NCBI RefSeq assembly: GCF_900544955.1
Contig: NZ_UQXD01000008.1
Coordinates: 1-64,000 of the forward strand
DNA: 64,000 bases
Source: an uncultured Oscillibacter sp.
GTDB taxonomy: Bacteria; Bacillota; Clostridia; Oscillospirales; Oscillospiraceae
Direction of reading: 5' to 3'
The translations under genes and the position numbers were made by a program. Positions 1 to 11,131 of the stretch are shown piece by piece. Position 1 is the first letter of the stretch, and each line of letters starts with the position of its first letter. The notes under the pieces were generated by a model that ran no database searches, was not told the DNA's origin, and saw only the letters and a list, made by a program, of their open reading frames with translations.

Positions 1-36
1 AGGAGGCGGCCCGCCGGTTTGCGGGGACTTCATGCG

Positions 37-837
37 CTATGCGATGGCCTCGCTCCCCACGGTGTAGTCCCCCCAGGACCCGTCGGCGGACTGGAGGGCG
101 GTGCAGTCGAGGAGGAAATAGGCCCCCAGGCCGCTGCGCCACTTCTCCGCGTCGAAGGTGACGGGGAGCAGGGAGTAGGAACCCTCCATGGGCTGCTCCG
201 CGATGGAGAAGAGGCAGCCGTCCGCCCAGCTGTAGAACAGGGCGTCGGTGCCCTCCAGGGGCTCGCCGGTGATGTACCCCTGCTGCACCAGCTCCTCGTA
301 GGTCCCCTGGATCGGGAGGGCGCCGTGGGCCTCGCCGAAGGCCCAGGCCACCGCCGCCCGCTCGCTCTCCGGGAGGCTGGTCTGGGACAGGTCCACTCCC
401 ACCTGGGTGACGTCCGCGTTCAGGCCCTCGTCCACCGCCCACAGGTCCGCCAGCACATCCAGGTACAGGCGGCACCGGTCGTCAAAGCCCCAGGAGAGGG
501 CCGTCACGGAGGAGACATCCCCCAACTGGGCGGGGAAGGTCTCCTGGATGTTGCCGTTGTAGCCCACCTCCACCAGCGCCCCGTCCCGCAGGTCCTCCGA
601 TTCCCAGGCCAGGCGGTACACCCCGGGGCCGTCCAGCTCCGCCAGCAGGAGATGGCCCTCCGCCGCGCCGGAGACGATGCGGCAGACCGTTGACGCCTCG
701 GACGGAGAAACCTCCCCGCCGGACGGGGGCGCTTCCGGCGGCGCGCCGCCGGGGGCGGGATCGCTGCCCGCCGCCCCGCAGGACGCCAGCAGGCAGAGAC
801 AGAGAGATACACTTAAGAATAGACACCATTTTTTCAT
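37..837 (-). CDS. Hypothetical lipoprotein
   Basis: A 266-residue secreted lipoprotein of unknown function. The N terminus is a type II signal peptide (basic MKKW, a hydrophobic stretch, then the lipobox LASC with Cys at about residue 20), followed by a Pro/Gly/Ala/Glu-rich linker to about residue 50, as in lipid-anchored proteins facing the cell wall. The rest looks globular and is rich in acidic and aromatic residues; I do not recognise the family. The ATG start is set by AGGAGGCGG four bases upstream. That ribosome binding site lies in one arm of an inverted repeat (separate entry). It is divergent from the pseudouridine genes. Lipoprotein nature is firm; role unknown. Confidence 0.8.
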   Translation of the reverse strand: MKKWCLFLSVSLCLCLLASCGAAGSDPAPGGAPPEAPPSGGEVSPSEASTVCRIVSGAAEGHLLLAELDGPGVYRLAWESEDLRDGALVEVGYNGNIQETFPAQLGDVSSVTALSWGFDDRCRLYLDVLADLWAVDEGLNADVTQVGVDLSQTSLPESERAAVAWAFGEAHGALPIQGTYEELVQQGYITGEPLEGTDALFYSWADGCLFSIAEQPMEGSYSLLPVTFDAEKWRSGLGAYFLLDCTALQSADGSWGDYTVGSEAIA

Positions 838-839
838 AA

Positions 840-882
840 AAACCGCCTCCTCTACCCGGTTAGTCGGCAGGGGAGGCGGTTT
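840..882 (-). promoter_or_regulatory. Leader hairpin covering the lipoprotein RBS
   Basis: An 11-bp perfect inverted repeat (AAACCGCCTCC at 840-850 and GGAGGCGGTTT at 872-882, 21-nt loop). In the minus-strand transcript the downstream arm contains the AGGAGGCGG ribosome binding site of the lipoprotein gene, so the fold would hide it. Translational control is inference. Confidence 0.4.
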
Positions 883-962
883 GGTTCCCTTTCAGGGCAT
901 TTTTTCCACCGGCGGAGAAGGGACAGGCGGTTGAAACCCGGCGGATTTTTTGCGGCGGGGAC

Positions 963-990
963 TTGACTTTTGGCGGAAATGGGGTATGAT
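963..990 (+). promoter_or_regulatory. SigA-type promoter for psuK-psuG
   Basis: TTGACT at 963-968, a 16-base spacer and TATGAT at 985-990, about 50 bases upstream of the psuK start. Both boxes match the vegetative consensus well. Confidence 0.65.
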
Positions 991-1038
991 AAGCACAAGA
1001 TTACAAATGCTAACTTTTGCTTAGAAGGAGGCGGTTCC

Positions 1039-2124
1039 ATGACCCAGCGGGAGCGGCAGCTGCTGAACTGGATTGAGGAGAATCCCCTCATCTCCCAGCA
1101 GGAGCTGGCGGACAAGGCGGGCATCACCCGCTCCTCCGTGGCGGTGCACATCTCCAACCTGATGAAAAAGGGCTACATCACCGGCAAGGGCTACATTGTC
1201 CACACGGCGCCCTACGTCACCGTGGTGGGGGGCGTGAACATGGACATCGGCGGCCAGCCGGGGGAGGACCCGGTGCCCCGGGACTCCAACCCCGGCACGG
1301 TGCGGATGAGCCTGGGGGGCGTGGGGCGGAACATCGCCCACAACCTGGCGCTGCTGGGGGTGGACACCCGGCTGCTGACGGTGTTCGGGGACGATCTGAA
1401 CGCCCAGAAGATCGCCGCCAGCTGCGGGGAACTGGGCATCGACATCTCCCAGTCCCCGGTGGTCCCCGGCGGGCGGACCTCCACCTACCTCTTCATCAAC
1501 GACCGGCGGGGGGACATGGCCCTGGCGGTCAGCGACATGGACATCTACCGCCACCTGACGCCCCAGGTCCTGGCCCAGCGGCAGAAGCTGCTGGGGGCCA
1601 GCCAGGCGGTGGTGCTGGACACCAACATCCCCGAGGAGAGCATCCGGTACCTGGCGGAGAACTGCCCGGCCCCCCTCTTCGCCGACCCGGTGTCCACCGC
1701 CAAGGCGGGGAAGCTGCGGCCCGTGCTGGGCAGGCTCCACACCCTCAAGCCCAACCGCATGGAGGCGGAGCTGCTCTCCGGCGTCCCCATCACCGACGGG
1801 CAGAGCCTCCGCCGGGCGGCGCAGACCCTGCTGGACACGGGGCTGCGGCGGGTGTTCATCTCCCTGGGGGCGGAGGGCGTGTTCGCCGCGGACCACAGCG
1901 GGGAGGTCCACCTGCCGGTGCTGGAGGCGGAGATGGTGAACACCACCGGCTGCGGGGACGCCTTCATGGCCGCCATCGCCTGGGCCTATCTCCAGGGCAC
2001 GGACCTCGCCGGCACCGCCCGGGCGGGGCTGGCGGCCAGCGCCGTCGCCATGGAGGGGCGGGAGACCATCAACCCCGCCATGAGCGCGGACATCCTGAAA
2101 ACCCGGGCGGGCCTGGCCCTGTGA
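1039..2124 (+). CDS. psuK: Pseudouridine kinase with N-terminal winged helix
   Basis: Phosphorylates pseudouridine to pseudouridine 5'-phosphate, the first step of pseudouridine breakdown; cytosolic. The 361-residue protein has an N-terminal HTH (about 1-60, with QQELADKAGITRSSVAVHI as its helices) fused to a PfkB/ribokinase fold from about residue 65 (GGVNMDIGG, then GGVGRNIAHNLALLG). The second PfkB signature TTGCGDAF near the C terminus carries the catalytic Asp. The start is ATG at 1039 behind AGAAGGAGGCGG; a longer in-frame reading from 970 would overlap the promoter. psuG follows after 50 bases, which supports PsuK over other sugar kinases. The HTH may let the enzyme act as its own regulator, which is inference. 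Confidence 0.85.
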   Translation: MTQRERQLLNWIEENPLISQQELADKAGITRSSVAVHISNLMKKGYITGKGYIVHTAPYVTVVGGVNMDIGGQPGEDPVPRDSNPGTVRMSLGGVGRNIAHNLALLGVDTRLLTVFGDDLNAQKIAASCGELGIDISQSPVVPGGRTSTYLFINDRRGDMALAVSDMDIYRHLTPQVLAQRQKLLGASQAVVLDTNIPEESIRYLAENCPAPLFADPVSTAKAGKLRPVLGRLHTLKPNRMEAELLSGVPITDGQSLRRAAQTLLDTGLRRVFISLGAEGVFAADHSGEVHLPVLEAEMVNTTGCGDAFMAAIAWAYLQGTDLAGTARAGLAASAVAMEGRETINPAMSADILKTRAGLAL

Positions 2125-2174
2125 GGGCGGAGGCCCGTCGCCGGAACCATATCAAACAAGCGGAGGAAGACAGT

Positions 2175-3113
2175 ATGGCTTTGCAGAACTATTTGGACGT
2201 TGCGCCGGAGGTGCGCCGGGCGCTGGAGGAGGGCCGCCCCGTGGTGGCGCTGGAATCCACCATCATCTCCCACGGCATGCCCTATCCCCAGAACGTGGAG
2301 ACGGCCCTGAACGTGGAGCGGATCGTCCGGGAAAACGGCGCCGTGCCCGCCACCATCGCCGTCATCGGCGGGCGGCTGAAGGCGGGCCTCAGCCCCGAGG
2401 AGATCGACTACCTGGGCCGGACCGGCACCGCCGTGGCCAAGGCCAGCCGCCGGGACCTGGCGGTGCTGGCGGCCCGGGGGGCGGACGGCGCCACCACCGT
2501 CACCACCACCATGATGATCGCCCACATGGCGGGCATCTCCGTGTTCGCCACCGGCGGCATCGGCGGCGTCCACCGGGGGGCGGAGACCACCATGGACATC
2601 TCCGCCGACCTGGAGGAGCTGGCCCGCACCCCCGTCATGGTGGTGTGCGCCGGGGCCAAGTCCATCCTGGACCTGGGGCTGACCCTGGAGTATCTGGAGA
2701 CCCACGGCGTGCCGGTCATCGGCTACGGCACGGAGGAGCTGCCCGCCTTCTACACCCGGAGCAGCGGCTTCCGGGTGGACTACCGCATGGACACCCCCCG
2801 GGAGCTGGCCAGGGCCTTCTTCGTCCAGCAGGACCTGGGCCTGGGCGGGGGTATGCTGGTGACCAACCCCATCCCGGAGGAATACTCCATGGATGCGGAC
2901 GTCATCAGCCGGGCCATCGACGCGGCGGTGGCGGAGGCCGGGGCGCTGGGCATCCACGGCAAGGAGACCACCCCCTTCCTGCTGGCGAAAATCAAGGATT
3001 TGACCGGCGGGGACTCCCTTGCCAGCAACATCCAATTGGTGTACAACAATGCCCGCCTGGCGGCCCAGACCGCCGGGGAGCTGGCGGCCCTTGCCAAAGG
3101 CGGAACCATCTGA
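2175..3113 (+). CDS. psuG: Pseudouridine-5'-phosphate glycosidase
   Basis: Cleaves the C-C glycosidic bond of pseudouridine 5'-phosphate to uracil and ribose 5-phosphate; partner of PsuK. The 312 residues match the family's usual length. Conserved blocks visible are ALESTIISHGMPYP near residue 25, the TGGIGGVHRGAE segment, and CAGAKSILDLGLTLEYLE, whose Lys is probably the Schiff-base lysine known for the family. The ATG at 2175 sits behind CGGAGGAAG; an upstream ATG at 2121 overlaps the psuK stop and has no better RBS. It shares an operon with psuK and ends at a strong terminator. Confidence 0.92.
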   Translation: MALQNYLDVAPEVRRALEEGRPVVALESTIISHGMPYPQNVETALNVERIVRENGAVPATIAVIGGRLKAGLSPEEIDYLGRTGTAVAKASRRDLAVLAARGADGATTVTTTMMIAHMAGISVFATGGIGGVHRGAETTMDISADLEELARTPVMVVCAGAKSILDLGLTLEYLETHGVPVIGYGTEELPAFYTRSSGFRVDYRMDTPRELARAFFVQQDLGLGGGMLVTNPIPEEYSMDADVISRAIDAAVAEAGALGIHGKETTPFLLAKIKDLTGGDSLASNIQLVYNNARLAAQTAGELAALAKGGTI

Positions 3114-3120
3114 TAAACTG

Positions 3121-3154
3121 GACTGGCCGGGGCGGACCCCGGCCAGTCTTTTTT
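3121..3154 (+). terminator. Terminator after psuG
   Basis: A 12-bp perfect stem (GACTGGCCGGGG with CCCCGGCCAGTC, loop CGGA) followed by six T. The downstream DUF1294 gene begins within 20 bases, so some read-through may feed it. Confidence 0.9.
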
Positions 3155-3170
3155 GCGGGAGTGCATGACG

Positions 3171-3536
3171 ATGAACGAAAAGACCCTGTATCTGCCGGAG
3201 GCCTCCGGGCCCACCGTGCTGTTTGCCGCGGTGGGCTCCCCCTGGGGGCTGCTGGCGGCGTGGCTGGCGCTGGTGAACCTGGCGGCGTTTCTGGTGTTCG
3301 GCCTGGACAAGTGGAAGGCCAAGCGGAAGGAGCGGCGGGAGCGCGTGCGGCGGGTGCCGGAGAAGACGCTGTTTCTGCTGGCGGCCCTGGGGGGCGGCGC
3401 GGGGGCGCTGCTGGGGATGCGGGTGTTCCATCACAAGACGCTGCACAGGAGCTTCCGCTATGGCATCCCGGCGATTTTGATCGGGGAGACGCTCCTGGGG
3501 CTGGGGCTGTACGTGTACTGGAATTTCATACGATAG
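3171..3536 (+). CDS. DUF1294 family small membrane protein
   Basis: A 121-residue integral membrane protein of unknown function. It shows the DUF1294 pattern: a first helix containing LVNLAAFLVFGLDKWKA, a basic cytoplasmic loop (KAKRKERRERVRRVPE), a second helix TLFLLAALGGGAGALLGM, then FHHKTLHRSFRYGIPAIL and a last helix. The start is chosen at ATG 3171 because GGGAG at 3157-3161 is nine bases away; ATG 3165 or TTG 3153 are possible. It sits directly after the psuG terminator and ends at its own terminator, so it is probably expressed alone. Confidence 0.8.
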   Translation: MNEKTLYLPEASGPTVLFAAVGSPWGLLAAWLALVNLAAFLVFGLDKWKAKRKERRERVRRVPEKTLFLLAALGGGAGALLGMRVFHHKTLHRSFRYGIPAILIGETLLGLGLYVYWNFIR

Positions 3537-3537
3537 G

Positions 3538-3567
3538 GAAAAAGGACCGCCGGAAGGCGGTCCTTTT
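3538..3567 (+). terminator. Terminator after the DUF1294 gene
   Basis: Stem AAAGGACCGCC/GGCGGTCCTTT with loop GGAA and flanking A and T runs, so it may work on both strands. Confidence 0.85.
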
Positions 3568-3633
3568 TATGGGTATTTTATCCTCTTTTGAAAAATTTTG
3601 TTCACCGCATTTTCACCACTGTGCCACCATTTT

Positions 3634-3661
3634 TGTTATGGAACAAAAAAATCAGTACAAT
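3634..3661 (+). promoter_or_regulatory. Possible promoter of the RHH gene
   Basis: TTGTTA at 3634-3639, 16 bases, TACAAT at 3656-3661, about 40 bases before the GTG start. It lies in an AT-rich stretch, where chance matches are common. Confidence 0.45.
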
Positions 3662-3700
3662 AGGGGAGAACATAGATGGTTTCAGGGTGGTGAACATATC

Positions 3701-3913
3701 GTGGATGACATTTTGAGATACACATTGCGCGTGAACCGCACGCTTTTTGCAAAATTTCGTTATATTGCAGAATCGGAGGGACGATCTGCAAATAAGGAAA
3801 TTGAGCAGTTCATAAAACGGAGTGTTCGGAATTTTGAGGAAGAACACGGCAAAATTGTGTTGACCGATGATGAAGCCATCGCTTTTGGTCAGAATCGCAT
3901 TAGGAGGATATAG
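3701..3913 (+). CDS. Ribbon-helix-helix (Arc/MetJ-like) small protein
   Basis: A predicted DNA-binding protein of 70 residues. A beta-strand segment (LRYTLRVNRTLFAKFRYIA, residues about 4-22) precedes SANKEIEQFIKRSVRNFEEE, the helix-turn-helix part of a ribbon-helix-helix dimer; Arc-type proteins have the same strand, helix, GRSANKEI, helix order. A GTG at 3701 behind AGGGTGGTGA gives the compact domain; an in-frame ATG at 3638 would add 21 unlikely residues and overlap the candidate promoter. Base composition is clearly lower in GC than neighbouring genes, which suggests acquisition from elsewhere. It is coupled to the acidic gene 2 bases downstream. RHH proteins are often antitoxins or autorepressors; no toxin is recognisable here. 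Confidence 0.7.
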   Translation: MDDILRYTLRVNRTLFAKFRYIAESEGRSANKEIEQFIKRSVRNFEEEHGKIVLTDDEAIAFGQNRIRRI

Positions 3914-3915
3914 CC

Positions 3916-4131
3916 ATGCCGAAGGACGTCTTTCAACCCATGTACAAAAAAATGTACATCCACCTGTTCAACGCGCTGCTGGATGCCCAGGATGAGCTGG
4001 AGGGCCGCAATTACGGCCAGGCGGCGAGCACCCTGCGGGAGGCCCAGCTCTGGTGCGAGGACCAGTATATGAAATGGCCGGAGACGGACTGCATCCGGTT
4101 AGACGAGGACGAGGACGAAGACGAGGAGTAA
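3916..4131 (+). CDS. Small acidic protein of unknown function
   Basis: A 71-residue protein with no recognised family. It is mostly predicted helix (HLFNALLDAQDELEGRNYGQAASTLREAQ resembles a TPR-like helical pair, residues about 13-45) and ends in a nearly pure Asp/Glu tail of about 11 residues. The start ATG is behind a perfect AGGAGG (3902-3907) that lies inside the end of the preceding RHH gene, so the two are translationally linked. Highly acidic tails occur in DNA-mimic and anti-repressor proteins, but that is only a thought. It ends just before the thrS promoter. Confidence 0.6.
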   Translation: MPKDVFQPMYKKMYIHLFNALLDAQDELEGRNYGQAASTLREAQLWCEDQYMKWPETDCIRLDEDEDEDEE

Positions 4132-4146
4132 CGGGAAACTGTCCCC

Positions 4147-4175
4147 TTGACAGGGACAAATCCAGGTGATATGAT
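4147..4175 (+). promoter_or_regulatory. SigA promoter of the thrS T-box transcript
   Basis: Perfect TTGACA (4147-4152), 17-base spacer and TATGAT (4170-4175). It puts the transcript start at about 4182, at the 5' edge of the T-box leader. Confidence 0.85.
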
Positions 4176-4181
4176 CTAACG

Positions 4182-4433
4182 GAATGAAAAAAGGCATCGA
4201 AAAGGACACTGCCCGGGAAAGACACCAGAGAGAGGCCGCCTATGGCTGGAAGCGGCGTTTGCCCCCTCCCGGGACCAGTCACCGCCTTGGAGCCGCCCAC
4301 CGATATGTAGGCTGGGACGGGACCTCCCGTTACAGAGGACACGAGCGGCGCCCGCAGGGGCGCAAGCAGGGTGGAACCGTGGAATACGCATGCCGTATCT
4401 CACCCCTGATACCGTCAGGGGTGGGATTTTTTT
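4182..4433 (+). ncRNA. T-box leader controlling thrS
   Basis: A tRNA-sensing riboswitch that lets transcription proceed when uncharged tRNA-Thr accumulates. Stem I can form from ACTGCCCGGGA (4207-4217) with TCCCGGG and AGT (4268-4279), leaving ACC at 4274-4276, a Thr codon, in the specifier position. An AGAGAG element and GCTGGAAGC lie between the arms, as in other T-boxes. The T-box sequence AGGGTGGAACCGTGG is at 4368-4382, near the consensus that pairs with the tRNA acceptor end. The terminator follows: CTCACCCCTGA (4399-4409) with TCAGGGGTGGG (4415-4425), then seven T. The gene downstream is thrS, which fits the specifier. Confidence 0.92.
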
Positions 4434-4461
4434 CTGCCCCTCAATACAAGGAGGAATCAAC

Positions 4462-6222
4462 ATGGCGGACGAAAACAACCAGTATACCTTTGAAAACGAG
4501 ACCTACCGCAAGACCTATTGGCACACCTGCTCCCACGTCCTGGCCCAGGCCGTGAAGCGGCTGTGGCCGGAGGTGAAGCTGGCCATTGGCCCCTCCATCG
4601 ACAACGGCTTCTACTACGACATGGACGCCCCCTTCGCCTTCACCCCGGAGCACATGGAGAAGATCGAGGCGGAGATGCGGAAGATCTGCAAGGAGAAGCT
4701 GAAGCTGGAGCGGTTCGAGCTGCCCCGGGCGGAGGCCGTCCGGTTCATGGAGGAGAGGGGCGAGCCCTACAAGGTGGAGCTGATTCGGGACCTGCCCGAG
4801 GACGCCCGCATCTCCTTCTACACCCAGGGGGAGTTCACCGACCTGTGCGCCGGCCCCCACCTGGACTCCACCGGCCGCATCAAGGGCAACGGCATCAAGC
4901 TCACCGCCTGCAACGCCGCCTACTGGCGGGGCGACTCCAACCGGGAGACCCTCCAGCGCATCTACGGCGTGGCCTTCCCCAAGAAGGAGGAGCTGGACGC
5001 CTATCTGGAGCGGCTGGAGGAGGCCAAGCGCCGGGACCACCGGAGACTGGGCAAGGAGCTGGGTCTGTTCACCCTGATGGAGGAGGGCCCCGGCTTCCCC
5101 TTCTTCCTGCCCAAGGGCATGGTGCTGCGCAATACCCTGCTGGACTACTGGCGCCAGGTCCACAAGAAGTACGGCTACGTGGAGATCGCCACCCCCATCA
5201 TCCTCAACCAGGAGCTGTGGCACCGCAGCGGCCACTGGGACCACTATAAGGACAACATGTACACCACCGTCATCGACGGCGAGGACTACGCGGTGAAGCC
5301 CATGAACTGCCCCGGCGGCATGCTGGTGTACAAGACCGAGCCCCACTCCTACCGGGACCTGCCCCTGCGGATGGCGGAGCTGGGCCTGGTCCACCGCCAC
5401 GAGCTCTCCGGCGCCCTCCACGGGCTGTTCCGGGTGCGCTGCTTCACCCAGGACGACGCCCACATCTTCATGACCTGGGACCAGATGGAGGCGGAGATTC
5501 AAAATGTGGTGCGGCTGTTTGACGAGGTGTACTCCGTCTTCGGCCTCAGCTATCAGATCGAGGTCTCCACCATGCCCGAGGACCACATCGGCGAGAAGGA
5601 GACCTGGGACTTCGCCACCGAGACCCTGAAGCGGGCCATTGAGCACATGGGCAAGACCTACGTCATCAACGAGGGCGACGGCGCCTTCTACGGCCCCAAG
5701 CTGGACTTCCACCTGGCGGACTCCCTGGGCCGGACCTGGCAGTGCGGCACCATCCAATTGGATATGCAGATGCCGGAGCGGTTCGACCTGGAGTACGTGG
5801 GCGAGGACGGGCAGAAGCACCGCCCCGTCATGATTCACCGGGTGGTGCTGGGCTCCATCGAGCGGTTCATCGGCGTCATCACCGAGCATTTCGCCGGCGC
5901 CTTCCCCGCCTGGCTGAACCCCGTCCAGGTGAAGGTGCTGCCCATCACGGACCGGGCCGCCGGTTACGCCAAGGAGACCGCCGCCCGCCTGGACGCCCTG
6001 GGCTTCCGGGTGGAGGTGGACTACCGCAACGAGAAGATCGGCAAGAAGATCCGGGAGGCCCAGCTGGAGAAGATTCCCTATATGCTGGTGATGGGCGACC
6101 GGGACGTGGAGAACCAGACCGTCTCCGTCCGGCACCGCTCCGGCGAGGACCTGGGCGCCATGGGGCTGGACGCCTTCGCCGCGCTGCTGCGGGCGGAAGT
6201 GGACGCCAAGGAGCGCAAATAA
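4462..6222 (+). CDS. thrS: Threonine--tRNA ligase lacking the TGS domain
   Basis: Charges tRNA-Thr with threonine; cytosolic class II synthetase. At 586 residues it is about 55 shorter than the usual ThrRS because it begins directly with the editing domain: the HxxxH motif is His21/His25, and the CAGPH block near residue 140 completes the editing site. The catalytic core follows with MNCPGGM, the RHE-type motif 2 (LGLVHRHELSGALHG) and RCFTQDDAHIF, then motif 3 (MIHRVVLGSIERFIG) and an anticodon-binding C-terminal domain from about residue 480. The start is ATG 4462 after AAGGAGGAATCA; an earlier in-frame ATG at 4390 is inside the T-box terminator and is rejected. Confidence 0.96.
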   Translation: MADENNQYTFENETYRKTYWHTCSHVLAQAVKRLWPEVKLAIGPSIDNGFYYDMDAPFAFTPEHMEKIEAEMRKICKEKLKLERFELPRAEAVRFMEERGEPYKVELIRDLPEDARISFYTQGEFTDLCAGPHLDSTGRIKGNGIKLTACNAAYWRGDSNRETLQRIYGVAFPKKEELDAYLERLEEAKRRDHRRLGKELGLFTLMEEGPGFPFFLPKGMVLRNTLLDYWRQVHKKYGYVEIATPIILNQELWHRSGHWDHYKDNMYTTVIDGEDYAVKPMNCPGGMLVYKTEPHSYRDLPLRMAELGLVHRHELSGALHGLFRVRCFTQDDAHIFMTWDQMEAEIQNVVRLFDEVYSVFGLSYQIEVSTMPEDHIGEKETWDFATETLKRAIEHMGKTYVINEGDGAFYGPKLDFHLADSLGRTWQCGTIQLDMQMPERFDLEYVGEDGQKHRPVMIHRVVLGSIERFIGVITEHFAGAFPAWLNPVQVKVLPITDRAAGYAKETAARLDALGFRVEVDYRNEKIGKKIREAQLEKIPYMLVMGDRDVENQTVSVRHRSGEDLGAMGLDAFAALLRAEVDAKERK

Positions 6223-6236
6223 GAGCAAAGAGCCAA

Positions 6237-6265
6237 GCCGCCGGGGGATGCCCCGGCGGCTTTTT
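6237..6265 (+). terminator. Terminator after thrS
   Basis: Ten-bp GC stem GCCGCCGGGG/CCCCGGCGGC, loop GATG, then TTTTT. Confidence 0.92.
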
Positions 6266-6384
6266 GCCCGGGAGTGGCCGCTGATGACGGACATTAGTCC
6301 TGCTTAAATAGACAAATGGATAACTAAATTTACGCAAAAAAACTGGAGGCTTATCCGAATTTGCAAATCCGGTGGCAGAAGCCA

Positions 6385-6414
6385 TTGCATCCGGCAAATT
6401 CCGGGGAGTATACT
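6385..6414 (+). promoter_or_regulatory. Probable pyc promoter
   Basis: A good -10 box TATACT (6409-6414) with a weak -35 TTGCAT 18 bases upstream, about 48 bases before the pyc start. Confidence 0.5.
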
Positions 6415-6462
6415 ATGTAGAACAAGGGAACGTATCATCCCGCGGAAAGAGGAGGATATCCT

Positions 6463-9879
<3,417 letters not shown>

Positions 9880-9894
9880 CCGGAAGAGGACCGG

Positions 9895-9944
9895 TTCCCC
9901 CGGCGTTATGGCCAAATCCGGGCCGGGACGCCGGGGGAAGTTTT
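9895..9944 (+). terminator. Hairpin after pyc
   Basis: A 12-bp perfect inverted repeat TTCCCCCGGCGT (9895-9906) with ACGCCGGGGGAA (9928-9939) around a 21-base loop containing a second GGCC pair, then GTTTT. The short T run makes it a moderate terminator. Confidence 0.6.
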
Positions 9945-10061
9945 ATGCACAATACCGCCTCCCCGGCCCTCCGGGGCGCCTGAAGGGGGGAACCCCCGGG
10001 CAGAAATGCAAGCTGCGATTCAGGGACTTGCAGAAACCATCGGATACAGGAAAAATAATAC

Positions 10062-10090
10062 TTGAAAAATGACGGGCAATCCTGTATGAT
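10062..10090 (+). promoter_or_regulatory. SigA promoter of the TRAP operon
   Basis: TTGAAA (10062-10067), exactly 17 bases, TATGAT (10085-10090); about 58 bases before the start codon. Confidence 0.75.
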
Positions 10091-10148
10091 ATGCAAGTAA
10101 ACTTTGATAGCCAAGCGGAAAAACAAGAGGAAAAGAGGATGTAACATC

Positions 10149-11111
10149 ATGAAAAAGTATTTGTCTTTGCTGATGGCCGCCCTGATGATGGCCAGTGTGC
10201 TGGCCGGCTGCGGCGGCAGCAAGAAGAGTGAGCTGAAGTTCACCACCGGCGGCGACCAGGGCACCTATTACGGCTTTGGCAGCGTGCTGGCCGGGCAGAT
10301 CAGCAACGCCACCGATACCACCGTCACCGCCATCACCTCCGGCGGCTCCCAGGCCAACATCGAGGCCATGGAGAGCGGCGACGCCCAGCTGGGCTTCGTC
10401 CAGTCCGACGTGATGAGCTACGCCTATGAGGGCACCAACCTCTTCGCCGAGAGCGGCAAGGTGGAGGGCTTCTCCACGGTGGCCGCGCTGTACATGGAGC
10501 AGGTGCAGATCGTGACCCTGGATCCCTCCATCCAGAGCGTGGCGGACCTGGCGGGGAAGACCGTCTCCGTGGGCGACGCCGGCTCCGGCGTGTTCTACAA
10601 CGCCGTGGACGTGCTGGGCGCCTACGGCCTGGACGTGGAGAAGGACATCAACCCCGTGTATGAGTCCTTCGGCACCAGCGCCGAGAGCCTCCAGGACGGC
10701 AAGATCGACGCCGCCTTCGTGGTGGCCGGCGCTCCCACCACCGCCATCACCTCCCTGGCCGCCACCAAGGACGTGTACCTGGTGAGCCTGGACGACGCGC
10801 ACATCGACGCCCTGATCGCCTCCTCCCCCTACTACAGCAAGTACGTCATCACCGCCGACACCTACGGCATGGCCGCCGACGCCACCACCGTGGCGGTGGG
10901 CGCCGTGGTCATCGCCCGGGACGACGTGTCCGAGGACGACGTGTACAACGTGGTCTCCGGCATCTTCGAGAACCTGGAGACCATCACCAACTCCCACGCC
11001 AAGGGCGCCGAGCTGAGCCTGGACTTTGCCGCCAGCGTGAAGTCCGTGCCCTACCATCCCGGCGCGGCCAAGTACTTCTCTGAGAAGGGCCTGGAAGTCC
11101 CCGCGAAGTAA
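10149..11111 (+). CDS. TAXI family TRAP transporter substrate-binding lipoprotein
   Basis: Extracytoplasmic solute receptor that would deliver its ligand to the fused TRAP permease encoded next. The 320-residue precursor has a lipoprotein signal peptide ending in LAGC (Cys21), as expected for a Gram-positive binding protein. The TAXI pattern is clear: FTTGGDQGTYYGFGSVLAGQIS after the linker, TSGGSQANIEAMESGDAQLGFVQ, DLAGKTVSVGDAGSGV, and the C-terminal YHPGAAKYFSEKG. The start ATG is behind AGAGGATG; an upstream in-frame ATG at 10104 would put a basic stretch before the signal peptide. Ligand unknown; glutamate and C4-dicarboxylates are known for relatives. Confidence 0.9.
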   Translation: MKKYLSLLMAALMMASVLAGCGGSKKSELKFTTGGDQGTYYGFGSVLAGQISNATDTTVTAITSGGSQANIEAMESGDAQLGFVQSDVMSYAYEGTNLFAESGKVEGFSTVAALYMEQVQIVTLDPSIQSVADLAGKTVSVGDAGSGVFYNAVDVLGAYGLDVEKDINPVYESFGTSAESLQDGKIDAAFVVAGAPTTAITSLAATKDVYLVSLDDAHIDALIASSPYYSKYVITADTYGMAADATTVAVGAVVIARDDVSEDDVYNVVSGIFENLETITNSHAKGAELSLDFAASVKSVPYHPGAAKYFSEKGLEVPAK

Positions 11112-11131
11112 CCGGCACCAAGACGAGCCAC

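Noticed and set aside
2645..3700. One 422-codon frame joining psuG, the DUF1294 gene and the RHH gene
   Set aside because: It is out of frame with psuG and DUF1294 and only its last 70 codons, after a new RBS, look like protein.
4390..4461. N-terminal extension of ThrRS from ATG 4390
   Set aside because: The codons lie in the T-box terminator and antiterminator region, have no RBS, and the added residues are not a TGS domain. ATG 4462 has a good RBS.
9945..10061. Riboswitch upstream of the TRAP operon
   Set aside because: Small GC hairpins are present (for example around 9963-9980), but they lie upstream of the promoter at 10062-10090, so they are not in the transcript's leader, and they match no aptamer pattern I know.
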